In this document: one piece after another, positions 32,711 through 41,210 of the stretch
Position numbering within the stretch: position 1 is the stretch's first letter
Layout: each line of letters begins with the position of its first letter
The notes under the pieces: generated by a model
Told to the model about the DNA's origin: nothing
Seen by the model: the letters and a program-made list of their open reading frames with translations, nothing else
Database searches by the model: none
DNA from: an uncultured Agrobacterium sp.
Lineage (GTDB): Bacteria; Pseudomonadota; Alphaproteobacteria; Rhizobiales; Rhizobiaceae
Direction of reading: 5' to 3'
Length of the DNA stretch: 64,000 bases
Assembly: GCA_913777615.1 (NCBI GenBank)
Contig: CAJYTK010000020.1
Coordinates: 1 to 64,000, forward strand
Made by a program: the position numbers and the translations under genes

Positions 32711-35322
32711 GCTGCCACCCTGAGATCCGGCATGATGGCCAGAACCGTCATCGGCAGCGGATCGAACTGCTTGATGATCATCGTCCCACCCTTCGTCCAG
32801 TCCGCCGTCGGCGTCAGCTCCACATCGCCGGTCGCAAGGCGGATCGCCTCGCTCCAGTTCTCGAACTCGCGCTGCTTCAGCTCCACCAGCGCGTCCTCGG
32901 CAGGCCCGGCCCAGATGCCGCGGGTCTTTTCCACCCTGAGCGTGATATTGGCGATCGCCTTGTTTCTCGCCTGCACCGTGCCAAGCTCGCCCACATTGCC
33001 AAGGTCGATATCGAGCGTCCTCAGTTCCGCCTCGTAGGCCAAGCCCACATGCACCTTGGAAGCGGCAATCGGCAGCGTCACCGTACCATTCGTCACCACC
33101 AGATCGCGCACCACATTGCCATCCGCCAGCGCCACCAGCACCTTGCCCTCCAGGTGGTGAAGCCCACGCATCGTCTTCGTCGGCGTGCCCTCATAGGAAA
33201 GCCCACTATCGACGAAGAACGCATCTTCGGACACCGCAAAGAGGCGCGAATGCATGCGCTCGATGTAACGCTGCGACTTGCCATCCACCGTGCGGCGAAT
33301 GACGAAATAGACCGCATCCTCATCACCTTCGGCCACCACATTCACCGCCTCGAACTGGCCGTCCGTCTCATGCCGCGTCCAGGCCCACACCTCATGCTCG
33401 CGCATGTAGGTCAGGCTCACGCATTGGCCATTGTCCAGCACCACCCAGACGATCGAATAGGGCGACTGCGCAAAGGCCCAGGACACAACCTGCCGGCCTT
33501 CGAACAGATGGCGCGACATGATCGTCAGATCCTGGCCAGTGAAATTGTCGTTGGAAAATTCATAGGAATAGTCGCGAATAACCCCGCCCCGCGCCAGCGC
33601 AAACAGCATCACGTCGCCCACCGCAATCGGCTGCAACCAGGATGACCCGCGGTTGCTCTGCTTCTTCACCACCATATTGACCGGCGTCATGATCTCTTCA
33701 CCGCTACCGGCCACGTTGAACTCGTTCGCGGTGGTGAACACCGCCATGCCGCGAGACTCGCTGATCGCGCGGATCTGGTTCTTCTCCTTGGAACGGATGC
33801 GCAGGGTAATGGCGTCACTTGCCTTCACCGGCGAGGCCGCGCCGAAATTCTCATAGTTGGCGGATTGCCCGAGCCAAAGCCCCGCCGGCACATTCGCCGT
33901 GCCGCCCATGGCCAGCCGCTGCTCGTAAAAATTCACGCAGGCCGGATAGTTGCCAACACTGTTGAAAGGATTGTTCCCTTCCTGCGGGCCGCTCGCCAGA
34001 TCCGGCGTGATATTCTCATCGGTAAAGCTCGTCGTTTCCGTCCTGCCCACATAGCCATAGCGGCCATTGTCCAGCCGGTAGACCACATAGCTTCCCGCCC
34101 CCGGCGTCGCTGTCCAGAACAGCACATTGCGGTTGCCGCGATAAACCATGTCGTTGCGCAGCGTCGCAGGCTCGGATGGCAGGCTTTCTTCCCCCGTCTC
34201 GTCGGAGATGGCCGCCACCACATATTTCATTTCCTTGCCATAGACGATAGCCCCGGAGACACCCGTCGGCACCGGCGGTGCGCCCGTTGCGGAGGCTGAG
34301 GGGATGGCCGTTCCATCCCCCTGATACTGCGTCTGGTCGATCTCGATTTCCGCAAGCGGCGTTTCGGCCAGAATGCCGGTATTCGCGTCAGAGCGGTAGA
34401 TGCGATAGAGGGCAGCGCCGGTAGAGGCGTTCCAGGTCAGCCGGACCCGGCGCCCGTCCTCATTCTCATATTGAACCCCGACGGTGACGCCGGCAGACGC
34501 CGCACTCTCCGCGCCCGATGCGCTGACTGCCGACACGCGGTAGCCAATATTGGCAACCGAGCCGGTCTTGCGCTTGAAGTACACGGTCCCCTTCACCCCC
34601 GTCGGCTTGGCAATCTGCGGCACGAAGGTCAGCGACGAAAACAGCCAGTTGGCATCGCCAAGCCTGGAAAGCTTCATCGGCGGATGTGCCTGATGCGTCA
34701 GATACATCACGTCGTTTTCCTGGGCAAAGACCACACGCCGCAACTCCTCCGCCGTATAGGGCGAGGCAATCTCGTAGACGCGCCGCGCCGTGCCGCCACC
34801 CGCATAGGCCGGCATGCCAAGCGTGGAGAGAGCCACACCCAGCAGGTCTTCCAGCTGATACGTATTGGCCGTCACATTGCGGATAATGAAATTGCGATTG
34901 TTCAGCGCACTCATGCCGGCAACGCCGGAAATGAAAACCTCATCGCCATTCGCAAAGCCATGCGCTGCGGACGTCACCACGCCATTTGCGGCAATGGAAA
35001 CGCCGGTAATCGCCTTCGCCGCTTCCAGCACCGGGCTCCCGGCGCGATAGACGCGCATCTTCAAATGGGAGAACTCCAGATTATAGGTCTGGTCCGTTTC
35101 CGCATCGAAGATGAAGGGGAGCAGAATGGCAAAGCTCGACCCCCGCGTCCGGCCGATAAATTCCAGCCCGCTGCGGTTGGATGCACCGCCATGCGGGTGA
35201 ATGAAAATGTTCTTCGCCACCTTCAGACCGGACCGATATTTATCCACATCGACCCGGGCCCACAGCGCCGGGCTCAACTCGCCGGAGGTAAAGGCCGGCT
35301 GCATCACGCGCAAAATCGCCAT
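32707..35322 (-). CDS. Tail tubular protein B (nozzle, T7 gp12-like)
   Basis: An 871-residue tail nozzle. The start MAILRVMQPAFTSGELSPALWARVDVDKYRSGLKVAKNIFIHPHGGASNR is the hallmark of podoviral gp12-like proteins. The middle holds fibronectin-like repeats (about 245-440: PTGVKGTVYFKRKTGSVANIGYRVSAVSASGAES, then SLPSEPATLRNDM...), and the late part SSWLQPIAVGDVMLFALARGGVIRDYSYEFSNDNF is again diagnostic. It forms the tail tube end with tail tubular A, encoded five bases upstream. Confidence 0.92.
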   Translation of the reverse strand: MAILRVMQPAFTSGELSPALWARVDVDKYRSGLKVAKNIFIHPHGGASNRSGLEFIGRTRGSSFAILLPFIFDAETDQTYNLEFSHLKMRVYRAGSPVLEAAKAITGVSIAANGVVTSAAHGFANGDEVFISGVAGMSALNNRNFIIRNVTANTYQLEDLLGVALSTLGMPAYAGGGTARRVYEIASPYTAEELRRVVFAQENDVMYLTHQAHPPMKLSRLGDANWLFSSLTFVPQIAKPTGVKGTVYFKRKTGSVANIGYRVSAVSASGAESAASAGVTVGVQYENEDGRRVRLTWNASTGAALYRIYRSDANTGILAETPLAEIEIDQTQYQGDGTAIPSASATGAPPVPTGVSGAIVYGKEMKYVVAAISDETGEESLPSEPATLRNDMVYRGNRNVLFWTATPGAGSYVVYRLDNGRYGYVGRTETTSFTDENITPDLASGPQEGNNPFNSVGNYPACVNFYEQRLAMGGTANVPAGLWLGQSANYENFGAASPVKASDAITLRIRSKEKNQIRAISESRGMAVFTTANEFNVAGSGEEIMTPVNMVVKKQSNRGSSWLQPIAVGDVMLFALARGGVIRDYSYEFSNDNFTGQDLTIMSRHLFEGRQVVSWAFAQSPYSIVWVVLDNGQCVSLTYMREHEVWAWTRHETDGQFEAVNVVAEGDEDAVYFVIRRTVDGKSQRYIERMHSRLFAVSEDAFFVDSGLSYEGTPTKTMRGLHHLEGKVLVALADGNVVRDLVVTNGTVTLPIAASKVHVGLAYEAELRTLDIDLGNVGELGTVQARNKAIANITLRVEKTRGIWAGPAEDALVELKQREFENWSEAIRLATGDVELTPTADWTKGGTMIIKQFDPLPMTVLAIMPDLRVAA

Positions 35323-35326
35323 GGTC

Positions 35327-35908
35327 TCAGCCCCTCGCCGTCATCAGTGTGGAACTGTCGGTCCAGCTCGATCGATTTTCATCCGCATCCGCCTCCTTCG
35401 CCGCCTCGAAGGACGAGGCCGCAATCTGGTAGGCATCCTTACGGGTGGATTGGTCGGAGGTCAGTGGAATAGCGATCTTGGCAGACAGCGCCCAGCTCAA
35501 CGCCTCTTCGAAAAGCGGCGGATAGCGCGCCGGGTCATCGAACTGCCGCACGAATTCCAGCTTCGCCGGAGACTGATCGCAAAAGATCAGCCCCTCAGTC
35601 GCATGATAGGCCACATCGTCTGCATCGCCTGGCAAAAGCACGGCCGGCACGATGCGCAGCGGCTTCAAACAATTCTGCGGCCGCGCATAGGCGTGGCGCC
35701 AGCGCTCAGGGCGCGGATTGGCCACCTCCGCCAGATCGACCATGGTCTTGGCAAATTCCCATTCATAGGATTGCAGCAACCGGTCGCGCGTCAGCGCATA
35801 GTGAAGCTTGCAGGTGCGCGCCTCGGTCGAGGGCTCGTCTATGTCGGAAATGGTCTTCTTGCCGATATTGGACAGCGCAATGTTGCAGATGCTGGTAACG
35901 GATGACAT
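35327..35908 (-). CDS. Tail tubular protein A (adaptor, T7 gp11-like)
   Basis: A 193-residue adaptor between portal and nozzle. The start SVTSICNIALSNIGKKTISDIDEPSTEARTCKLHYALTRDRLL and KIAIPLTSDQSTRKDAYQIA match gp11-like proteins. ATG 35908 is preceded by GGAGAAGCG, which directly follows the hairpin at 35921-35953; the frame open further upstream runs through that hairpin and is not used. Confidence 0.88.
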   Translation of the reverse strand: MSSVTSICNIALSNIGKKTISDIDEPSTEARTCKLHYALTRDRLLQSYEWEFAKTMVDLAEVANPRPERWRHAYARPQNCLKPLRIVPAVLLPGDADDVAYHATEGLIFCDQSPAKLEFVRQFDDPARYPPLFEEALSWALSAKIAIPLTSDQSTRKDAYQIAASSFEAAKEADADENRSSWTDSSTLMTARG

Positions 35909-35920
35909 TCGCTTCTCCAA

Positions 35921-35953
35921 AATAGAAAACCCGGCTCTGGATTGAGCCGGGTT
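35921..35953 (-). terminator. Terminator hairpin between head and tail genes
   Basis: On the minus strand a perfect ten-base-pair stem AACCCGGCTC / GAGCCGGGTT with a six-base loop is followed by TTCTATTTT and then by the tail tubular A ribosome-binding site GGAG. It separates the capsid gene group from the tail group. Confidence 0.75.
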
Positions 35954-35980
35954 CAACGTCTTAAGCTTGATCGACAGGGA

Positions 35981-36430
35981 TCACCCCTGGGTCGCCTTGT
36001 CCTCAAGTGCGGCGATAATCTCGGCCTTGGTCGAAGGTGTCGCTTCGCCCAGAATCTTGCGCGCCGCCGCCTTGAAGGTCATGAACTCGACGCCCGGATC
36101 GCCCGCCATCTTCACCACATCCGCCGCGGTCTTCTCGGCAGAAGCAACGGGCGCATTGCGCGTCAGCCGCTCGATTTCGGCATTCTTCTCGGCGATCTCC
36201 GCCCGAAGAGCCTCGATTTCGGCATTGTCGACATGGGCAGTGCCGATGCCCTGGCGCTGATCCTCCGCACGCTTGCGTGCTGCCACCTGCAGCGCCAGCG
36301 CTTCTTCCGGCGAAATCTCGCTCATCCAGAAGGGCGAGAAATGCGCCTCTGTGGCGATCTCGAAAACCTCGCCTTCTTCGCGAAAATGCCCATAGACACC
36401 GGCCCGGGTCGCCATCACGGTCTTAGTCAT
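35981..36430 (-). CDS. Phage protein of unknown function next to the cement protein
   Basis: A 149-residue protein. The N-terminal part (MTKTVMATRAGVYGHFREEGEVFEI, SPFWM) resembles small SH3-like head or tail completion proteins; the middle is coiled coil (VDNAEIEALRAEIAEKNAEIERLTRN) and the end is a short acidic region resembling a HeH/LEM-type helix pair (ARKILGEATPSTKAEIIAALED). Start ATG 36430 overlaps the cement protein stop. Its place suggests a head-completion role; no family assigned with certainty. Confidence 0.6.
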   Translation of the reverse strand: MTKTVMATRAGVYGHFREEGEVFEIATEAHFSPFWMSEISPEEALALQVAARKRAEDQRQGIGTAHVDNAEIEALRAEIAEKNAEIERLTRNAPVASAEKTAADVVKMAGDPGVEFMTFKAAARKILGEATPSTKAEIIAALEDKATQG

Positions 36431-36866
36431 AATTATTGTCCTCCGAGGCGGCCACCACACCGGCGGTGATCTTGCCCGCCGTCAGCGGACCGGTCGCAAC
36501 CGTATAGGCAAGACGGGCATAGCGCTCGTCGGCACCGCGCGGAAAGAACTCCAGCGGAAACACATAGCCCGCTACAAGCGAGGCCTTGGGGATCGCGCCG
36601 GAGGTCCAGGCCACTTTGGGCGAGGAAAACGCCTCATTGTCGTCGGTCTGCAGATCGACGGTCAGCGTCGCCGCACCGGCGGCAAGTGCGGTCTCCACCA
36701 TCTGCAAGCGAAGATCGACCTTCTTGCCGCGGCCAAGATCCTTGCGGATCGCGGCAGCGGCACCCACCGGTTTGCCCGAAGCGCCGAAGTCGATGACATT
36801 GGTGGATACGGTCGAGGCGGTGATCGCCTGCGCATCCGAGAAGAGATTCTGTGCGTCAAAAATCAT
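36423..36866 (-). CDS. Bbp16-family capsid cement protein
   Basis: A 147-residue protein beginning MIFDAQNLFSDAQAITASTVSTNVIDFG, the pattern of Bbp16, the cement (stabilising) protein of phage BPP-1, and ending with a compact beta domain (PLEFFPRGADERYARLAYTVA). Encoded 27 bases after the major capsid gene as in BPP-1-like phages. It decorates and stabilises the capsid shell. Confidence 0.82.
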   Translation of the reverse strand: MIFDAQNLFSDAQAITASTVSTNVIDFGASGKPVGAAAAIRKDLGRGKKVDLRLQMVETALAAGAATLTVDLQTDDNEAFSSPKVAWTSGAIPKASLVAGYVFPLEFFPRGADERYARLAYTVATGPLTAGKITAGVVAASEDNNYD

Positions 36867-36892
36867 GGAGTGTCACCTGTTTCAGACCGTCC

Positions 36893-37888
36893 TCAGACGA
36901 TCTGCCCTTCTGTTTCGAGAATATTGTCGTCGCGGCGAATCGGCACGCCCAGGAAGGAGACGATCGGCTTGCCCTGGCTCTGGTCGAGCGTCAGGTTCAC
37001 ATTGGTGCGGTTCATTGCCTGCTTGTGCAGGAAGGTCTGCACCGTCTTGCTGGCATAGATCACCGTCTTGCCGTTCGGCTGGTTCGGGTTCTGCAGCGCG
37101 TAATAGCCGTCGATCATCAGGTTGATGAGATCGGCACCGCCCGCCGTCGGGTTGGCGCGAAGGTCAGACACGTCGATATTGGCGATACGCGCCACGCCGC
37201 GCCAGTCGCGCACGGAAAGGCCGATATCCTGCTGGAATTTCTCGCGGTACACATCGTAGAGCGAGCCATCCGGCAGTTCCTTGGTGGTCTTGCCCTTGTC
37301 ATCGCGCTGCAGACCGGCCTTCGATCCTTCCGGATAAAGCAGGTGAACGGAATCCTCACCCCAGGTGACGAACCAGATGGAGGTGTTGTCCGAGCCCGTG
37401 CCGCCCGCATCGACGATCTGGCGGCCATTGGCGGCGGATTTGGAATTGAAGCGGGCATGCAGGCCGGTAAAGCGCTCCGGGTTAACGTCGATATCGCCAT
37501 AATAGACGGTAGAGCCCAGCATGTTCGCCATGCCCGCAATATGGGCCTTGGCTTCATTGAGACGAAAGCGCGCCGGGTTCTTGGCGATTTCGACGAGCTT
37601 GGCGTCGACTTCGGACCAGTCTTCCAGCATGCCGGTCGCGTCCTTCACCTGCGCCGTCGTGCCCTTGGTCGGCAGAACGCCCTTGTAGAGCTTGCGCCAG
37701 GTGGGAACGGGAAGGCCGGTGCGCACCGTCGTCAGATGCGACGAGCCCATGTTGCATTCGAAGATCGGCGCGTCTTCATACATCGCGTTGAACTGCACCA
37801 GCATGTCGATGATGGTGGAAATGTCGTCGCCCCAGCCCTGCTTCTTCAGGTCGGAAAGGGTGGGATACATATTGCCGATAGTGGCCAT
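36893..37888 (-). CDS. Major capsid protein (BPP-1 Bbp17-like)
   Basis: A 331-residue coat protein of the HK97 fold as used by BPP-1-like podoviruses. Typical stretches: MYPTLSDLKKQGWGDDISTIIDML at the start, TGLPVPTWRKLYKGVLPTKG, and IYASKTVQTFLHKQAMNR with SFLGVPIRRDDNILETE at the end. It lies between scaffold and cement genes. Without processing signals visible, it is probably used at full length. Confidence 0.9.
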   Translation of the reverse strand: MATIGNMYPTLSDLKKQGWGDDISTIIDMLVQFNAMYEDAPIFECNMGSSHLTTVRTGLPVPTWRKLYKGVLPTKGTTAQVKDATGMLEDWSEVDAKLVEIAKNPARFRLNEAKAHIAGMANMLGSTVYYGDIDVNPERFTGLHARFNSKSAANGRQIVDAGGTGSDNTSIWFVTWGEDSVHLLYPEGSKAGLQRDDKGKTTKELPDGSLYDVYREKFQQDIGLSVRDWRGVARIANIDVSDLRANPTAGGADLINLMIDGYYALQNPNQPNGKTVIYASKTVQTFLHKQAMNRTNVNLTLDQSQGKPIVSFLGVPIRRDDNILETEGQIV

Positions 37889-37891
37889 GTG

Positions 37892-38602
37892 TTAACCTCG
37901 TGTCGTTGATGTTGTCGCTCCATACATCGCCTGTTCGGGCGAGGTCGGAGGGGCTGCTGCGGTTTCCGACGATGCGGGCTTGTCATCACTGAGAGCGTTG
38001 CCGACACGGGCCAATAGCCGGAAAAGTCCGGGATGGTTGCCAATCCCGATTTCGACGAGATCGCGGCGGAGAGCATCGTCTCCGAACGTCGCAATCACGC
38101 GGTTTGCGTTGTTGAGGCTGGTCGCGAGATTATCGCCGCCAAAGTCCCGGTCGGCGCGGATTTCCTGCTGCCAGTCGGAGGTGATCTTCTGGTGGCGCTC
38201 GCTCAGCGCGTCATATTCCAGCTTGCGCTGCTCGGCGATCACCCCGGCCAGACGGCTCGCCTGACCATTCGTCAGGCCAAGCTCCTTCATCACCGGGGAT
38301 GCGCGGTCCAAGAGCGCCCGGTCGAGTTCGATGCCACCATCGAGCTTGATGTCGTATTGACCATTTTCAGGCACCAGATCGGCGGCATCGCCCGGTTCGG
38401 GAGACAGATTGCCACCCTCCCCTTCGCCGCCCTCTCGCCCTGCCCCCTTCTGACCGGCGACAAGCGGCTCCGCCGCCCCGTTCAGAAGCGTCGCATCGGC
38501 GCTCTCATTGGCGTTGGCATTGCCGCCATGATCCGGGGCAGCGCCCCAATCGGTATGGCCTTCCGGCGCAAAGGCGGCGCTATTCATCCACTGTCTCAGC
38601 AT
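37892..38602 (-). CDS. Scaffolding protein
   Basis: A 236-residue acidic protein with a Gly/Glu/Pro-rich disordered N-terminal third and a helical remainder (LTNGQASRLAGVIAEQRKLEYDALSERHQKITSDWQQEIRAD), the common composition of podoviral scaffolds, placed just before the capsid gene. ATG 38602 has AGGGAAGAGC before it and lies 22 bases inside the upstream gene; ATG 38587 is an alternative. It would direct capsid assembly and be lost on maturation. Confidence 0.72.
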   Translation of the reverse strand: MLRQWMNSAAFAPEGHTDWGAAPDHGGNANANESADATLLNGAAEPLVAGQKGAGREGGEGEGGNLSPEPGDAADLVPENGQYDIKLDGGIELDRALLDRASPVMKELGLTNGQASRLAGVIAEQRKLEYDALSERHQKITSDWQQEIRADRDFGGDNLATSLNNANRVIATFGDDALRRDLVEIGIGNHPGLFRLLARVGNALSDDKPASSETAAAPPTSPEQAMYGATTSTTRG

Positions 38603-38876
38603 GCTCTTCCCTCTTGCGCTTTTCCGCGCGTCTGTGGGCCTCGATCATCATCTCGGCATAGGCGGTGGGTTTGATCTGGTTCAGCTGGTCGATGATGGTG
38701 ACGCCGATGATCCGGCGACCGATGTGAATGCCGGTCTCGCCATTCACCACATGCGGCGCGCCATAGACGTTGCACTGGCAAAGCACCCACCAGAGAAATT
38801 CGCGCGCACGCGGCTCCGCCAGCACGAACTCGGTTGCGAGATCGAGCGCCTGTTCCTGCATTGTTTTGGCTGTCAT
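38580..38876 (-). CDS. Small phage protein between portal and scaffold (Bbp19-like)
   Basis: A 98-residue protein with pattern DLATEFVLAEPRAREFLWWVLCQCNVYG and a basic, helical C-terminus (AEMMIEAHRRAEKRKREE). Similar small proteins stand between portal and scaffold genes in BPP-1-like phages. ATG 38876 overlaps the portal stop. Function unknown. Confidence 0.65.
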   Translation of the reverse strand: MTAKTMQEQALDLATEFVLAEPRAREFLWWVLCQCNVYGAPHVVNGETGIHIGRRIIGVTIIDQLNQIKPTAYAEMMIEAHRRAEKRKREEHAETVDE

Positions 38877-40588
38877 CCGGCAATTCCAAGCTTGCGCAGC
38901 AGTTCCACCGGCCCGCCATTATCGTCGGTGGCGGAAAGCGCCTGTGCCGCCTGCGCACCATCCTTCAGTGCTGGTGCCAGCTTGGCGGCGGCTTCCGTCG
39001 TCTGCGCCGCCTGTTGCTGTTGCAACCGCTCGTCGCGGATCGCCTTCACCTTGTCGTCGGAGCGCACGATGGTGGAGACCACCCCGATCGCATCGCCATA
39101 TTCGTCGATCGCCTGGTCGACATCGAGCTTGTCCACCGCGTCGGGTCGCGCACCGGCAAGATTGCCGACGAAACTCACCATCCGCTCGATAGAGCCGGTC
39201 GAAACCGCAAGCTGCGCCTGGTAGAGCGTCGAGATATTGTCGACATTCAGCTCCTCGCCCTGCAGATCCTGCGGCGCGTCCGGCAACTCGTCGTCATCGT
39301 CTAGCTGATAGAACACCCAGTCCGCCAAGGGCTGGATCAGCTCGTGATGCTGTCGCTCCACCGTTGGTCCAAGCTGCTGAAGCTGTTCTTCCTTGCGCTG
39401 CGTCAGCTCGAACTGGTTGCGCGGCTGAACCCCCTCCATCGTGCTGATCGCCATGAAGAGATCGGCATAAAAGGCCCGGTCCACCCGGCGCTTCGCCTCG
39501 TCGATATCGGCGGCCAGATCACCGAGCGGCACATTCACCTCGAAGGCACGGCGATAGGCGGCAGTGCCAACACTCTGCTCGTCCACGAAAGTCACGGTAC
39601 CAGGCAGCGAGGAATTGCGCTTGTTGCGAAGCGAGGTCGGCGCCACCAGCGGCGGGCGCACCTGGTGCTCGATGCCCATGCCCTTCCAGCGCTGCTCGGT
39701 CTGCAGCATCTTTACATCCGGCAGCGCATCCATGCCGGGGCATGTGGCAGCATAGACATCCTCGCCCACCACATCCCAGCGCGGCGCAATCAGCGGATTG
39801 CGGTCGAAACCGCTCACCTCCAGCATCTTGTCGCGGTCCTGGCCCGCTTCCCAATAGTTGGACATGAAAGGCTTGTTGGCCTTGGTCGGGCGGGCGGGAT
39901 CGCGGGCGGAACGTGGCTCGATGGCGTTGAACACCTCTACCACCTCGTCGTAATTGCCCCGGTCCCAGAGGTTCTTGATGGTGGAGGACACGTTCGACCA
40001 GTCCATATCGCGGAAATTGGGCTTTGCCACCCAGCGCCCGACGATCTGCTCCACCGTCATCCACACGCGGCGATAACAGGTATCGACCCGCATGCCATAC
40101 TGGCTCTGCGCCAGCCAATATTGCCCGACCGGCGGCAAGATGCCGTGCAGGCGGCGCCCGGCGCGCGTCAGGATCAGGCAGAACTGCCCGAACAGAAGCT
40201 CGTCGCCATAACCGGAATGAAGACAATTATATATATTCGAGACGGCCAGCCGCTCACGCGCCCGGCGTGTCGCCTCATAAAGGTAATCTTTCACAGGGCC
40301 GAATTCGCGCAGGTCCTTGTCCGTAATGCTGTAGCGCATCCAGGGCCGCGTGGGAGACGTCAGCCCAGCCTGCATACCCGATTGCGCCACGCGATGGGCA
40401 AGCTTCGGCGAATTGTCGATGATCTTCTTGTTGCCGTTGATCCCCTTCGGGTCACGGGCATCCCCCTTGCGGTAGCGACCGGGAACGATAAAATCGTTCA
40501 ACTCCTGCCACTGCGCCTCATAGGGGTTGCGCTCCTTCTGCAACGCCTTCAGGCGCCGCTCATGCCGTTCGCGGATCGTATCGGCCAT
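38873..40588 (-). CDS. Portal protein (head-to-tail connector)
   Basis: A 571-residue portal of podoviral type. Hallmarks: MADTIRERHERRLKALQKERNPYEAQWQELNDFIVPGR at the start, AHRVAQSGMQAGLTSPTRPW, and a Gln-rich C-terminus (RDERLQQQQAAQTTEAAA). It forms the dodecameric ring through which DNA is packaged and ejected. ATG 40588 lies next to the stop of the small upstream gene; the frame open to 40633 lies within that gene. Confidence 0.92.
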   Translation of the reverse strand: MADTIRERHERRLKALQKERNPYEAQWQELNDFIVPGRYRKGDARDPKGINGNKKIIDNSPKLAHRVAQSGMQAGLTSPTRPWMRYSITDKDLREFGPVKDYLYEATRRARERLAVSNIYNCLHSGYGDELLFGQFCLILTRAGRRLHGILPPVGQYWLAQSQYGMRVDTCYRRVWMTVEQIVGRWVAKPNFRDMDWSNVSSTIKNLWDRGNYDEVVEVFNAIEPRSARDPARPTKANKPFMSNYWEAGQDRDKMLEVSGFDRNPLIAPRWDVVGEDVYAATCPGMDALPDVKMLQTEQRWKGMGIEHQVRPPLVAPTSLRNKRNSSLPGTVTFVDEQSVGTAAYRRAFEVNVPLGDLAADIDEAKRRVDRAFYADLFMAISTMEGVQPRNQFELTQRKEEQLQQLGPTVERQHHELIQPLADWVFYQLDDDDELPDAPQDLQGEELNVDNISTLYQAQLAVSTGSIERMVSFVGNLAGARPDAVDKLDVDQAIDEYGDAIGVVSTIVRSDDKVKAIRDERLQQQQAAQTTEAAAKLAPALKDGAQAAQALSATDDNGGPVELLRKLGIAG

Positions 40589-40589
40589 A

Positions 40590-40805
40590 TCAGCCTCCCA
40601 ACAGGTTTTTCTTGCCGCTCGTATCCAGCGCACCCACGCCCTGAACCCCGGTCAACATCGTGGACGTCGCCGCCCGCAACCGATCCCGCGTGCGCCGCCC
40701 GGCCCCATTCACCGTCTGGACATCCGGCTCGCGCTGCGCCGCATACTCGATCGGCAACTTCGGATCCTCCGGCTTCGCCACCTTGGGAGACTTGAAAACA
40801 CACAT
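40590..40805 (-). CDS. Small conserved phage protein before the portal
   Basis: A 71-residue protein, MCVFKSPKVAKPEDPKLPIEY..., ending in a Gly/Thr-rich tail TLTGVQGVG-like with KKNLLGG. Short proteins of this build, with an N-terminal MC and a C-terminal LLG motif, are regularly found just before the portal gene in podoviruses. The function is unknown. It ends one base before the portal ATG. Confidence 0.7.
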   Translation of the reverse strand: MCVFKSPKVAKPEDPKLPIEYAAQREPDVQTVNGAGRRTRDRLRAATSTMLTGVQGVGALDTSGKKNLLGG

Positions 40806-41210
40806 CGCAAAACCTCGAATTGAAGACAGACAGAGCAAGCCCCGCGCTGCGGGCCCTTCGGCTTAAATTTCATGGAAACAATCACTTAGGGCAGAGCACC
40901 CACCCTGCGTCTTCCGCGGGCTTGACCCGAGGACCATCGGCATCGCAACAGACGCAACGTTCCGGATTGCAGAGGACTACTCCCGAACGACCCTCATCCC
41001 TGTGCTCGTCACAGGGATCCAGTCAGACCAAATCCTTGGTCTGGAAAAGCTCTTTCGCCACGCAGACGCGCGGCGGCTGAATTCCTGTGACATGCTCGGA
41101 CTTGATCCGGGGAACAGGAATGAGGCAGGGAAGAACCTTCGCCAAAATATGGCTAGCAGACGACATCATAGAAACGGCGCTACACCCCCGCGCATCAGAT
41201 GGCACACCCC
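40806..41210. other. Gene-free stretch in the late operon with host-type repeat sequence
   Basis: About 400 bases without a credible gene between TerL and the small pre-portal gene. It contains CTTGACCCGAGGA (near 40921) and a variant CTTGATCCGGGGA (near 41101), a phrase common in alphaproteobacterial intergenic repeats, and a hairpin CCCTGTG-loop-CACAGGG near 41000-41020. It looks like an inserted repeat rather than phage coding sequence. Confidence 0.45.
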
